A stretch of 64,000 bases of DNA. Origin: Magicicada septendecula. Taxonomy: Eukaryota > Arthropoda > Insecta > Hemiptera > Cicadidae. Location of the stretch: the NCBI GenBank assembly GCA_034769895.1, contig CM068367.1:705158885-705222884 (forward strand), in the 5' to 3' direction. The translations under genes and the position numbers were made by a program. This document shows positions 7,659 through 17,016 of the stretch, piece after piece (positions within the stretch are counted from its first letter, which is position 1; each line of letters begins with the position of its first letter). Under the pieces are notes generated by a model. It was not told the origin of the DNA. It was given only the letters and a program-made list of their open reading frames with translations, and searched no databases.

Positions 7659-10600
7659 ATGGTTGTTGAATGTTGTTTAAACCATTGGTTTAATATGGTT
7701 GTTGAATGCACTTATATAAAACATGTTATAAATGAAAAACAAGATAGAGCGTTTAAAACTAAAAACACTGAATTATTTCTAGAGTCTGATGTGAGTAAAA
7801 TATTAGATAATTCAATAAAAAATATTTGTTATGAAGAACAAACATATGAAAGTCATAAATCTGGATGGGCTCTTCACAATGTAGATGGAATATTGTTACG
7901 TATAAATAAATATCGACCTGTGAAAGGTTCGTCATATATTGCTCTTCCAAATTTTTTAATTTCAAGAAATTGTATTATTAATCCAAAAAATTTGAATGAT
8001 GAAAAATGTTTTAAATGGGCAATACTATGTCGTTATGTAAGTGGTTTACATGTTGACCGTATAAATTATAGATATAATGATTTGGAAACAAAGTTTAATT
8101 TTTCTAAAATTTCATTTCCTACACCTATTAAAGAAATTAGAATTTTTGAAAAAAATAATAATGTTTCTATAAACGTTTACGCTATAGATGAGGAAAAAAA
8201 TATTTATCCAATTAAACTTTGTGATAAAGAAAAAAACAATCATTTTGATTTGTTATTATTATATGATGGAAATACAGGAAAACAACATTATTGTTATATT
8301 AAAAACTTTAATATTTTAGTTAGAAAACAATTAACAAAACATCATGGAAAAATTGAAATTTGTAAACGATGTTTTATGCATTTTTATATTTCAAAATTAA
8401 AGTCGCATAAAAAATACTGTGGTAAATTTCAACCAACACGTGTAGTAATGCCTGAAGATACTGTTTTAAAATTCAAAAATTATCAATTTAGTTTCCGTAT
8501 CCCAATTGTAGCTTACGCTGACTTTGAGTGTATTCTGAAACCTATTAGTGGATGTTTTCCAAAATCAACAAAATCTTTTACAGTAGCTAATGAGTTACAC
8601 ATTCCTATGAGTTTTTGTATTTATTTTCTTATTGATGAGGAAATCCCCTATAGTATACGATGTCAGTTACCAAAAGTACCTTATATATATCGGGGTAAAA
8701 ATGCTGCAAAAGAATTTATGATGTATCTTGTTAAAGTTGTTAATACCATAGGAAAGCTTACTAAGGAGATAAACCCATTGAAGATGACTGATAGAGATAA
8801 ATATAAATTTCGCACAACCACTCACTGTGAAATGTGTAAAGACGAATTTACTATGATAAAAAAACCAGTTCGTGATCATTGTCACTTGTCGGGTAGATAT
8901 CGTGCAGCACTATGTAATAATTGTAATTTAAAGAGGAGAAAACAATGTTTTATTCCAGTTTTTATTCATGGAAATTCTAATTATGATTCTCATTTTATTA
9001 TACGACAATTAGGATATGATAGTAAACAAATCTATGTAATTCCAAATTCGTCTGAAAAATACATTTCTTTTTCTAAAAAAACACAAAGTGGGATAATAAT
9101 TAGATTTGTTGATACATATCGTTTTCTAAATTTCTCCTTAGCGAATTTATGTAGTTTTCTTCCAGAAGATTGTTTTATTCATTCAAAAAAATTTTTCTCA
9201 TTAAACGATATTAATTTAGTTACAAAAAACGGTGTATATCCATTTGAATATACGGATTCTTGGAAAAAATTAGAAGAAAAACAGCTACCACCAAAAAAAG
9301 AGTTTTTTAGTAAATTAAACAATGATGACATATCTGACGAAAAATATCAACACGCAGTAGAAGTATGGAATCATTTTCAAATAAATACGCTTGGCGAATA
9401 TAGCGATTTATATTTAAAAACTGATGTTTTAATATTATGTGATGTTTTCGAAAATTTTCGCAAACTCTGCTTATCAATATATAATCTAGATTGTGCTCAT
9501 TACCTAACTGCACCAGGTTTTGCATTTGATGCTATGTTATCCTATACTAAAATAGAATTGGAATTATTATCTGATTATGATAAATATTTAATGATTGAAA
9601 AAGGGATAAGAGGAGGGATTAGTCCCTGTATTAAAAGACATGCGGTTGCGAATAATAAGTATATTGACAACACTTATAATATTAATCTTCCCAACACTTA
9701 TTTAGCTTATTTAGACGCAAACAATTTATATGGTTGGGCAATGAGTAAATATATACCTTATGGTGGGTTTACCTGGTGTACAACAAATATTGATATACTT
9801 AATATACCGGACGATTCTCCGGTTGGATTTATATTAGAAGTAGATGTTGAATATCCTCAGTTTTTACATGATAATCACAGCGATCTTCCTTTTTTACCAG
9901 TTAATAAATGTACAAATAAAAGTAAACAAAGTAAATTATTAACAACACTAGAATTAAAAGAAAACTATATTTGTCATTATGTAAACTTAAAACAGGCTGT
10001 TAACCATGGTTTAGTAATTAAAAAAATACATCGTGTTCTTCAATTTTTTCAAAGTCAGTGGTTAAAATCATATATTGATTTAAACACTGAAAAACGTCAA
10101 AATGCTAAAAACAAATTTGAAATTGAATTTTTTAAATTATTAAATAATTCTGTTTTTGGAAAGTGCATGGAAAATTTAAGAAAACGATCAAATCTCGAAC
10201 TTGTAAGCAATGTAAAAAGATTACAAAAACTTATTGCACAACCTGTTTTTAAGGATAGAATTATTTATGATAAAACACTATGTGCTGTATTATTAAATAA
10301 TAAATCGATTTGTTTTAATAAACCGATCTATGTCGGATTTACTGTACTAGAATTGAGTAAGACATTGATGTATTCATTTCATTATGATGTAATGAAACGA
10401 AAATATCAAAACAATATTGCTCTTTTATACACAGATACTGATAGTTTATTTTATGAAATTAAAACGAATGATTTTTATCATGATATGCTTAGTGAGGAAT
10501 TAATAGATTATTTCGATACATCTGATTATCCAAAAGATCATTTTTGCTATTCATTAAAAAATAAAAAAGTTTTAGGTAAATTTAAAGATGAATGTAGCGG

Positions 10601-10949
10601 TCTTCCAATAATAGAATTCGTTGGATTAAGACCGAAATTGTATTCGTTCAGAATAAAAAAAGAAAAAAAGAATATTATAAAGAAAGCGAAAGGTATTAAG
10701 AAAAACATAATTGAAAAAAACATAAAATTTGAAGATTATAAATTATCTTTATTTTTACCAGGTAATAGTGGAAATATGTACAGATTAATGCGACTTTTTC
10801 AATCAAAAAAACACGAAATAAAGACGATTTCATGTAACAAACTTGCATTAAACAGTGCTGACGATAAACGTGTGATTTGTAATGATAAAATAAATACTCT
10901 ACCCTATGGTCATTACAAGCTATTAGAAAGTAATGAAATCAAATTGTAA
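7659..10949 (+). CDS. polB: Protein-primed family-B DNA polymerase
   Basis: Replicates the linear element by protein priming, as in adenoviruses and Polintons. The 1096-residue product has a C2HC-type finger (about 235-254), proofreading exonuclease motifs with DFE (288-290), NYDSHF (441-446) and YSDLYLKTD (581-589), and an endonuclease-VII-like zinc insert (C-x2-C at 390-393, DHCH at 406-409, C-x2-C near 419-422) typical of this polymerase group. Polymerase motif A is LDANNLYG (685-692), motif B lies around KLLNNSVFGK (826-835) and motif C is YTDTDS (924-929). A KxKG-like KAKG stands near 1009. All catalytic acids are present. A second in-frame ATG 36 nt downstream lies in a duplicated segment and could be used instead. 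The 3' end converges on the capsid block. Confidence 0.96.
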   Translation: MVVECCLNHWFNMVVECTYIKHVINEKQDRAFKTKNTELFLESDVSKILDNSIKNICYEEQTYESHKSGWALHNVDGILLRINKYRPVKGSSYIALPNFLISRNCIINPKNLNDEKCFKWAILCRYVSGLHVDRINYRYNDLETKFNFSKISFPTPIKEIRIFEKNNNVSINVYAIDEEKNIYPIKLCDKEKNNHFDLLLLYDGNTGKQHYCYIKNFNILVRKQLTKHHGKIEICKRCFMHFYISKLKSHKKYCGKFQPTRVVMPEDTVLKFKNYQFSFRIPIVAYADFECILKPISGCFPKSTKSFTVANELHIPMSFCIYFLIDEEIPYSIRCQLPKVPYIYRGKNAAKEFMMYLVKVVNTIGKLTKEINPLKMTDRDKYKFRTTTHCEMCKDEFTMIKKPVRDHCHLSGRYRAALCNNCNLKRRKQCFIPVFIHGNSNYDSHFIIRQLGYDSKQIYVIPNSSEKYISFSKKTQSGIIIRFVDTYRFLNFSLANLCSFLPEDCFIHSKKFFSLNDINLVTKNGVYPFEYTDSWKKLEEKQLPPKKEFFSKLNNDDISDEKYQHAVEVWNHFQINTLGEYSDLYLKTDVLILCDVFENFRKLCLSIYNLDCAHYLTAPGFAFDAMLSYTKIELELLSDYDKYLMIEKGIRGGISPCIKRHAVANNKYIDNTYNINLPNTYLAYLDANNLYGWAMSKYIPYGGFTWCTTNIDILNIPDDSPVGFILEVDVEYPQFLHDNHSDLPFLPVNKCTNKSKQSKLLTTLELKENYICHYVNLKQAVNHGLVIKKIHRVLQFFQSQWLKSYIDLNTEKRQNAKNKFEIEFFKLLNNSVFGKCMENLRKRSNLELVSNVKRLQKLIAQPVFKDRIIYDKTLCAVLLNNKSICFNKPIYVGFTVLELSKTLMYSFHYDVMKRKYQNNIALLYTDTDSLFYEIKTNDFYHDMLSEELIDYFDTSDYPKDHFCYSLKNKKVLGKFKDECSGLPIIEFVGLRPKLYSFRIKKEKKNIIKKAKGIKKNIIEKNIKFEDYKLSLFLPGNSGNMYRLMRLFQSKKHEIKTISCNKLALNSADDKRVICNDKINTLPYGHYKLLESNEIKL

Positions 10950-11146
10950 TAAAAAAGATGTATATGTAAACAATATTTTTCAATAAAGAATTTATTTATG
11001 TATAGTGGTACATATATTCTATGTTCTCACCTATTTACCTTTTTAACAAAAAATATCATACTTTGCATTTACAGGATAATTAAATGAAACAAGAAATAGA
11101 TATTAAGAATTTTTTATTGATTTAAAAAAAAAATGGTACATATATT
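10950..11146. terminator. Convergent 3' ends of polymerase and capsid blocks
   Basis: AATAAA on the plus strand at 10982-10987 lies 33 nt after the polymerase stop. On the minus strand AATAAA occurs at 11113-11118 (29 nt after the major capsid stop) and again at 10991-10996. Both transcription units can end within these 200 bases. Confidence 0.55.
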
Positions 11147-12358
11147 TTACACCAATGATTTTCTTACAGATCCACTTAACGGTGTATATTCAAGTACTGT
11201 ATCATAGATAATTAAACAATTAATCGTTGTTTTGTCGGGGATATCCTCCGTTGTTTCTATTTCCAGGCGAACATCTACTGAACCTGTTTTTAAATTTTCA
11301 CTCTGTTTTGAACAATCTATAACATATAAAGGAGCTTTGGCTAAAAACGATGTTACATCCATGATAGGCTCGTTGTTACTTCCATAATAATAGGAAGACT
11401 GAAAACGTGTGTAAAGCATATGTAGAAGTACAGCATCACCATTTATATTATCGTATGGATAATATTCTGAATTCAGATATAATTTTATATTTCTCATCGA
11501 GCAAAAATCAAAATTTGATAAACTTGAATACTTATTATTTTTTCTATTTGTTTGAAAAGCGACTATAACATATCGTGGTTTCTCCAGCTGAGCAGTAGAT
11601 TTAATCGTCCAAATAAGTTGCTTTGTTTTTGGTGCTGAAGGGTACTCATTAAGTTCCCATCTACGAAATGGAATTGGTATAGGAATATCGTTTCTAACAA
11701 TTTCTAGTAGATCCAACCTTTTTTTATCACTCACATGAATATAAGGAATTTTCAAAGAAATATGTGTTAATGTTAATTTATAGTCTTTCGTGGTACTAGC
11801 TGTCATGTACATTGCATTATCATTGGTCGATGAGCGAATAAGCACCAATTCCTGCTTTACATTCAAAATAATTTTTTTATAATCCTCCATAAATCCAAGC
11901 ATCATTTTCAATGGTACACAACATGAAAAATCTTTATTTACAGTGAGATTATCTAGTAAATTTTCATTACAACCCGCAGTAGTGAGAATATTCTTTTCTT
12001 GCGGTTTAAAAGTTAGTAGGTTCTTCATTATCGATGTTAGTCCAACATTTTTAACACGATCCACTTCAGTTCCACATATTTCGTATCGAATTTCATCAAA
12101 TAAATGTCCTACTCCATTTGAAACCATTTGAATCGTATTATCAGCCGCATTATTAGCCCCAACCAATTCGCCTTTAATATACAGAAAGCTTTCACTCGGT
12201 AATGTATAAATATCTTGCTGATGAATTGGAATACGAATTTCATCATTGTTATTAAACGTTGTAGAGGCGTAGGGTGTATGTGTATGAAAATCATATCTAA
12301 TTATAGTATCATCTTCATATACTGATTTATTTAATACATTTAAGATACTTCCGCTCAT
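11147..12358 (-). CDS. Major capsid protein (hexon-like, double jelly-roll)
   Basis: A 403-residue protein rich in beta-strand-like sequence, last in the leftward morphogenesis block, exactly where Polintons and adintoviruses carry the double-jelly-roll capsid protein. The N-terminal stretch with YDFHTHTPYAS and the later SEYYPYDN region fit my recollection of this family. No catalytic motif is expected. It is short compared with adenovirus hexon (>900 residues), as usual for Polinton-type capsid proteins. Its ATG overlaps the stop of a 52-residue ORF (ATGA), pointing to coupled translation or a shared mRNA. The capsid identification rests mainly on position and fold-like composition. Confidence 0.82.
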   Translation of the reverse strand: MSGSILNVLNKSVYEDDTIIRYDFHTHTPYASTTFNNNDEIRIPIHQQDIYTLPSESFLYIKGELVGANNAADNTIQMVSNGVGHLFDEIRYEICGTEVDRVKNVGLTSIMKNLLTFKPQEKNILTTAGCNENLLDNLTVNKDFSCCVPLKMMLGFMEDYKKIILNVKQELVLIRSSTNDNAMYMTASTTKDYKLTLTHISLKIPYIHVSDKKRLDLLEIVRNDIPIPIPFRRWELNEYPSAPKTKQLIWTIKSTAQLEKPRYVIVAFQTNRKNNKYSSLSNFDFCSMRNIKLYLNSEYYPYDNINGDAVLLHMLYTRFQSSYYYGSNNEPIMDVTSFLAKAPLYVIDCSKQSENLKTGSVDVRLEIETTEDIPDKTTINCLIIYDTVLEYTPLSGSVRKSLV

Positions 12359-12513
12359 TTTCTTTTTGGATATTCTCTTATTACTGTTAATCCTAGAGAT
12401 TGTAAAAAATGTTTATTCAACGATGTTAACCGTTTAGTGTTTGTATCTTTACTAACGTTGATTGAGGTGTTAATACCTGTTTTATCGGCTCCATATGAAA
12501 AAAGTAAACCCAT
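12355..12513 (-). CDS. Small conserved-position ORF between minor and major capsid genes, 52 aa
   Basis: A 52-codon frame starting MGLLFSYGAD and ending EYPKRK. Its ATG overlaps the minor-capsid stop in the pattern TAATG, and its TGA overlaps the major-capsid ATG in the pattern ATGA, so it fills the gap with no spare base. That packing strongly supports a real gene in the virion block. It has no transmembrane segment or known motif; the mildly basic C-terminus would suit a small virion or scaffold component. Function unknown. Confidence 0.7.
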   Translation of the reverse strand: MGLLFSYGADKTGINTSINVSKDTNTKRLTSLNKHFLQSLGLTVIREYPKRK

Positions 12514-13199
12514 TATTGTTTTCTCAAATGCAATCGTAACGTTATTGCTTCGTCTCTGAAATTAATTAACTCTCCGTTTTGATCTTCTAACCTTATACTA
12601 ATATTTCGAATCTTAAATGTGTTTACTGGTAAATATATCACGTTTTTTGGAATTTCTATAATTTTAAACCCTGGTGCTACAGCTGGATAAAATTCGTGTA
12701 ATACGTGACTTTCGAATCCGTTAATATATGATCCACAAACAATACTGCATACGACTCTGATGCTGTCAACTCTAATAATAGATACTTGTGATGTAGAACT
12801 GTGCAATATATTCGGTTTTAATTTGATTTTTTGAAATCCTAATACCGATGCTAGTGAATCAGGTTTTTCAAAATTAATCCAAACATTTGAAAAAATTTCA
12901 CTTTTTAGAGTATTATTATTAGCTTTAATAGATATTTTAATATTATTTTTCTTTTCTTTTTCAAGGTAATCGCTTATATATCTGTTAATATCTTTAATTT
13001 CATAGGAACCTGTAGATAATTTAATTTCTTCATCATCACCATAATACAATACGTTATTAACATTCTCTTCTATATTTGGAATTGAATTATACGTCATTAG
13101 ATCTATTAAAGCAATTTCCCACTTGTATTTTCCATCGAGTTCGAGCGGCGGAAAAATATCACAGCTCAAAGCAGAACTTCTACCACTTAAACAGAACAT
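12513..13199 (-). CDS. Minor capsid protein (penton-like, single jelly-roll)
   Basis: A 228-residue, strand-rich protein directly upstream of the small ORF and major capsid protein. Features are the N-terminal LELDGKYKWEIALIDLMTYN segment and a C-terminal region containing HEFYPAVAPGFKI. Both fit the minor capsid (penton) protein of Polintons and adintoviruses as I remember it. It would form the pentameric vertices of the capsid. The start overlaps the protease 3' end by 20 nt and its stop overlaps the next ATG by one base. Confidence 0.8.
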   Translation of the reverse strand: MFCLSGRSSALSCDIFPPLELDGKYKWEIALIDLMTYNSIPNIEENVNNVLYYGDDEEIKLSTGSYEIKDINRYISDYLEKEKKNNIKISIKANNNTLKSEIFSNVWINFEKPDSLASVLGFQKIKLKPNILHSSTSQVSIIRVDSIRVVCSIVCGSYINGFESHVLHEFYPAVAPGFKIIEIPKNVIYLPVNTFKIRNISIRLEDQNGELINFRDEAITLRLHLRKQ

Positions 13200-13575
13200 T
13201 GCAGAGGAACATCAAACACAGATGTCCGCAAATAACTGTGTTCATATTCTGTCTACACTCATAATTATAAACAATATTAAGCGGTTGTTGTGAGGATGTA
13301 TTAAAATATTCAACTAACTCTAAGGGTGGTCCAAGATTACCATAGCTATCGAAATAACATATATTTTTCCCATTTTTTGAATAGCAAACCCAATGTGTTC
13401 CGCTACCAAAAATACTATCTAAATTAACAACTCCTGTCTCGCTATACCAAATTCTGCTTGGTAAAGTATCACGCATAAATACCCCTCTAAAATTTGGGAT
13501 TTTTAAAAGATTAGCGTATTTTAGTAATTCACCAGCTGACAGTGGGTGGATAGGAATTTTTTTAATTATTTCCAT
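13180..13575 (-). CDS. Adenain-like cysteine protease (maturation protease)
   Basis: Processes capsid and core precursor proteins during virion maturation; peptidase family C5 fold. The 131-residue product keeps the catalytic set in the family order: His61 (GTHWVCY), Asp76 (YFDSYG), Gln109 and Cys116 (VICGHLC), with Gln seven residues before Cys as in adenain. It is shorter than adenovirus protease (~204), the usual size in this group. Its ATG overlaps the stop of the PLA2-like gene in a TAATG arrangement, and its 3' end overlaps the minor capsid gene by 20 nt. Confidence 0.92.
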   Translation of the reverse strand: MEIIKKIPIHPLSAGELLKYANLLKIPNFRGVFMRDTLPSRIWYSETGVVNLDSIFGSGTHWVCYSKNGKNICYFDSYGNLGPPLELVEYFNTSSQQPLNIVYNYECRQNMNTVICGHLCLMFLCNVLFKW

Positions 13576-14120
13576 TAACGTTTTTTGTTTTTCCTTCTTT
13601 TTTTCAATTTTTTTTTTTTAATACCTTCCCCCGTTTGTTTATAAGGTTTTAAATATAATCCCTTTCCTTGTTTAATACATTTTAAGAGAGATGATTTTAT
13701 TTTAGAGGAAACGGATTTTTTTCTTCCTTTATTCTTTTTCCTCATTCCACCTCCAAATTTACTTTTTGCTTTCATTATGTTTGTTACAGTCCAAGCCGCT
13801 GCTTTTTCCCCGAACGAAGAATCGCTTGCTTTTACACGTTCCCAAGCTCTCTCCGCTAATCGACGATCAGCTACTGCACGATTTGTACTATCCGAATACT
13901 TCGAATATGCGATATCGTGTTCTTTACAAGCTTGATCAAGTTTATTAACACCAGGGTCACCCCTTTTTAACCGTTTTGATAGTTTTGTACCGGGACAGCA
14001 ATATTGATAACCTGGTATATGTAGCTCTACTGGTAATAAATCGATTGATTTATTTATAACGGTTCCGGCTATATCACTTAGTAAACCACTACCTTCTATC
14101 TTCTTTGAATACACACGCAT
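13575..14120 (-). CDS. Phospholipase-A2-like virion protein
   Basis: A 181-residue protein with a central parvovirus-VP1-type PLA2 domain. It has the calcium-loop-like YCCPGTKLSKRL region (from residue 40), then DPGVNKLDQACKEHDIAYSKY with the catalytic His-Asp pair (about residues 68-69), and a helix resembling ADRRLAERAW. In parvoviruses this domain opens endosomal membranes during entry, and PLA2-like virion proteins are known in adintoviruses. The C-terminal 60 residues are extremely Lys/Arg/Gly-rich, suggesting DNA binding in the core. The N-terminus is about 40 residues of unknown role. It sits immediately before the protease in the virion block. Confidence 0.85.
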   Translation of the reverse strand: MRVYSKKIEGSGLLSDIAGTVINKSIDLLPVELHIPGYQYCCPGTKLSKRLKRGDPGVNKLDQACKEHDIAYSKYSDSTNRAVADRRLAERAWERVKASDSSFGEKAAAWTVTNIMKAKSKFGGGMRKKNKGRKKSVSSKIKSSLLKCIKQGKGLYLKPYKQTGEGIKKKKLKKRRKNKKR

Positions 14121-14198
14121 TTATGATGTTGTAACGTTAAATACACATTCTTTTATATTATTCTCCAATATATATAATCACGTTCTTTTTACAGAAAA

Positions 14199-15194
14199 TT
14201 AATTTGTAGTATATCTCCATTTTTCGTAAAGCGGAAACAAATCTTGTGATATTAACATTTTCTTAAATTCATCAATACTTTTAACCTGCTCATCTTTAGT
14301 TAGTTCAATATATATTCTGTACAAAATTGATAGAATTTTTTCATCAATTGAACCTAATATGTCGATAAGATAACGTACACTTACAGCGTCATTTTCATTA
14401 TCCGGTCTACCTATATTAATTAATCTTTCATTGTTAAAATCCAACCCTTTTTCAGTTTTTTTATAACGAATTTTTCTGGTAAATTCATTTTCTAAATCTT
14501 CCTTATAAGTATCCATCACGTGAATTAATGTCTCCTTGTTCACAGCATCGGTTGCGTTTAGAGGTTTACCTATATTAGTTAATTTTAAGTTTTTAAAATC
14601 TAATCCATATTTATTTTTTGCATAATGGATTTTATCATTACAATAACTTTCTAAATCGTGTTTATATTCGTTCATCGTTTTGATCATAGTTCTTTTATTT
14701 ACACAGTCGTTACTATTTATTGGATCATTAATGTTAATTAATCTCGTTTGTTGAAAATCACACTCACCATTTTCAAAAATTGGTAATTTATTATCAATAT
14801 ACGTTTTATTAGCAACATGCGACTGTTCCTCAGGTATTTTTATTCCTCGTATAAAGTTATCATTAGCGTTAAACCCGTCTTTGTCTAATATAAGAGTATT
14901 TTCTTTCATATATTTTAAATTTACAGCATCCTGTTCGCTGATACGTTGTCCTGTTTCTGTCAATCGGTATCCATTAAACGATAAACTATTTTCTGAATTA
15001 ATAATTAATCGTTTATCTAAGTGTGATTTATTTACCGCATCTAGAGGTGATTTCGGGTCACTAACGTTACAAAGTCTTTTGTTGTGAATATTGTAATTTC
15101 CGTCTTCTGTAAGACTAAAACCTTCTCCTGGAGGACCGCGAATAACTTTTAGTTTTGAGGAGGTGCTGTGATGTCCGAATTTATCAACACTCAT
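14199..15194 (-). CDS. Repetitive fibre-like protein
   Basis: A 331-residue protein built from at least five degenerate repeats ending in a DAVNK-type motif (for example DPKSPLDAVNKSHLD, DPINSNDCVNKRTM, KPLNATDAVNKETL, RPDNENDAVSVRYL). Each is preceded by an L-x-N-[IV] strand and followed by a helix. Such repeats are typical of trimeric tail-fibre or spike shafts, so a receptor-binding fibre is likely by inference. A short helical C-terminal domain with SQDLFPLYEKW follows the repeats. Its ATG overlaps the stop of the upstream gene (ATGA). Confidence 0.65.
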   Translation of the reverse strand: MSVDKFGHHSTSSKLKVIRGPPGEGFSLTEDGNYNIHNKRLCNVSDPKSPLDAVNKSHLDKRLIINSENSLSFNGYRLTETGQRISEQDAVNLKYMKENTLILDKDGFNANDNFIRGIKIPEEQSHVANKTYIDNKLPIFENGECDFQQTRLININDPINSNDCVNKRTMIKTMNEYKHDLESYCNDKIHYAKNKYGLDFKNLKLTNIGKPLNATDAVNKETLIHVMDTYKEDLENEFTRKIRYKKTEKGLDFNNERLINIGRPDNENDAVSVRYLIDILGSIDEKILSILYRIYIELTKDEQVKSIDEFKKMLISQDLFPLYEKWRYTTN

Positions 15195-16261
15195 TTTCCA
15201 AATGTATATCTAACCATTGATGCACTCTCATTTATTATACCAGCTTCGTGTAATTCCTCAATAATAGATAATATTTCATTATCGTGACCTGTATGACCTG
15301 CATTTTGTGATGCTATCAACAATCGTAATCTATCGCAAAGTTCGTTTACATTGTCCCAATAAATATAGTTTGGTTTAGTATTAGTTACTTTCATCATTCC
15401 ACGACCGTCCATATGGTCCCACCAGTATTGTTGTAATTTAAATGATTTAAGGGCTGGTTTAATTATTTTATTATATTTTGCACTCTTACTACTTTTTATT
15501 CGTCCCGACGGTAAATGAATATGAGCTTTAGTTGTTTTTAGTATATCCGCATATGATTGTAAATCCTCTTGTGTAAAAGTATAACTATCCGGGTTCTTCA
15601 TAAAAAGAAGTTCGTATAACCCCGGCGTTCCTCCGTATGTGTTATTATTAATTATAATATCATCATCGTCAAACGTGATGGGTTCTTTTCCAACCATTAA
15701 TATTTCATTATCGTTATAATATGGTCCAAAGACATGATCGATTTCATGTTTTACATCGTTAAAAAATGTCTGCATATAACGTCGTACGAGATTTCCTTTA
15801 AAAAGGTTATCAATATAATCAACTCGTATTCGTTCATCTGATGTTGACAACGCTTCTTGTACTGATGGTGGAGATTCATAAACAGTTTCCTCGTTCACTA
15901 TCGGTATTTCCTCGGTGAACATAACAGAATCGTTATTAGGTTCTTCTATTACGGGTCGTTTTATTTTTTCACTTTCATGTAGTACCGAATCTTCATGCGC
16001 TCTTTTATTTTTCATTCGTTGTTCTATATCATCCATTTCTATATCTTGACTATCATTTATCTTTTTCTCTATTGCCTTTGGTTTTTTCTCCTTCTCTATT
16101 AACAGTTTTAAAGGTTCTGTAATGGGTTTCAATGATTTTTCCATCTGTTGTTCTACATTCATAATATCCTGTGTTAAAGCATAATGTTTTTGACGTATAT
16201 TTTTCTTTATCTTGCTAATTTCTTTAACAAGATTTTCACGTTCATTCACCTTCGACGCCAT
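15191..16261 (-). CDS. Conserved Polinton-type protein of unknown function (DUF8207-like C-terminus)
   Basis: A 356-residue protein. The first ~110 residues form a charged coiled-coil-like region (Lys/Glu-rich). The middle is acidic. The C-terminal ~200 residues contain GGTPGLYELLFMK and YWDNVNELCDRLRLL followed by SQNAGHTGHDNEI, a segment I recall as strongly conserved in a protein shared by many invertebrate Polintons. It lies between ATPase and fibre genes, so a structural or packaging role is likely, but no activity is evident. No transmembrane segment. Confidence 0.7.
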   Translation of the reverse strand: MASKVNERENLVKEISKIKKNIRQKHYALTQDIMNVEQQMEKSLKPITEPLKLLIEKEKKPKAIEKKINDSQDIEMDDIEQRMKNKRAHEDSVLHESEKIKRPVIEEPNNDSVMFTEEIPIVNEETVYESPPSVQEALSTSDERIRVDYIDNLFKGNLVRRYMQTFFNDVKHEIDHVFGPYYNDNEILMVGKEPITFDDDDIIINNNTYGGTPGLYELLFMKNPDSYTFTQEDLQSYADILKTTKAHIHLPSGRIKSSKSAKYNKIIKPALKSFKLQQYWWDHMDGRGMMKVTNTKPNYIYWDNVNELCDRLRLLIASQNAGHTGHDNEILSIIEELHEAGIINESASMVRYTFGK

Positions 16262-16273
16262 TCTGAGTAATAA

Positions 16274-16987
16274 CTAAATGTTTGTTGAAATATTATTAAT
16301 ATAGATATCAAAACCAATACGATAACGTCCGCAATTTAAATCATCTTCTTTGTTTATAACAAGAAAACCTTTTTTGCTCGAATTCCATGCTTTACAACAT
16401 ATTTCTTTAAACTTATCAAAATCCATGTCTGTATTAACATGATCGCTATAAATATGTTTTAGATTAAGCTCATCTTGAGAAAATACGATTATTACATTGG
16501 TGTTATCACGAACTAGTTGTTTTGGAACTTTACTATAAGTTTGACATAAATAAAAAACGTCTATATTATTGTGTCTGCCCATTGTAAAATAATTTGTGAT
16601 ATTATTCTGACGTTCACACGCAATATCATCAAATATCATAACTGAATTCTGTTTAACATCGTTGGGATGGATAACTTGCTCGTTTTCAGTATACGTATAG
16701 TATCCAATCAGTGGAATTTCAGATAACACTTTTTCTAGAAACACGTATTTTGGTTGATATAATGATTTTGAAAACACATAAACATTTTCAAAATATAATC
16801 CATTAACATCAAATAATAGGTTAAACATTAAATTTGTTTTCCCCGACGACGACGGTCCTGATATTATACATCTAATATTATCAGGTAATAAATCACCATG
16901 TTTTTTATTTTCCATTACTTTATCGTTACAAACTATTTTATCGAAGTTACGAATTCGCAACCTTTTCCTCTGACGCACAAACTCCAT
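16274..16987 (-). CDS. FtsK/HerA-type genome-packaging ATPase
   Basis: Drives DNA into the capsid by ATP hydrolysis. Walker A is GPSSSGKT (residues 44-51 from the ATG at 16987) and Walker B is VMIFDD (116-121). Downstream, CQTYSKVPKQLVRDNTNVII resembles the arginine/sensor region of the A32/FtsK-HerA group. The frame continues five codons upstream to a TTG, so I use the ATG, giving 237 residues, typical for Polinton-type ATPases. It lies 29 nt after the integrase stop and 12 nt before the next gene. Confidence 0.93.
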   Translation of the reverse strand: MEFVRQRKRLRIRNFDKIVCNDKVMENKKHGDLLPDNIRCIISGPSSSGKTNLMFNLLFDVNGLYFENVYVFSKSLYQPKYVFLEKVLSEIPLIGYYTYTENEQVIHPNDVKQNSVMIFDDIACERQNNITNYFTMGRHNNIDVFYLCQTYSKVPKQLVRDNTNVIIVFSQDELNLKHIYSDHVNTDMDFDKFKEICCKAWNSSKKGFLVINKEDDLNCGRYRIGFDIYINNISTNI

Positions 16988-17016
16988 TAATAAAGATTTC
17001 AATTTTTTGTTAAGCT

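Noticed and set aside
7759..9525. Three minus-strand frames of 68-72 codons inside the polymerase gene
   Set aside because: Shadows of the polymerase reading frame, without starts, order or similarity.
16274..17002. Longer ATPase start at 17002
   Set aside because: The codon is TTG; the first ATG is 15 nt downstream at 16987 and keeps the whole ATPase domain.
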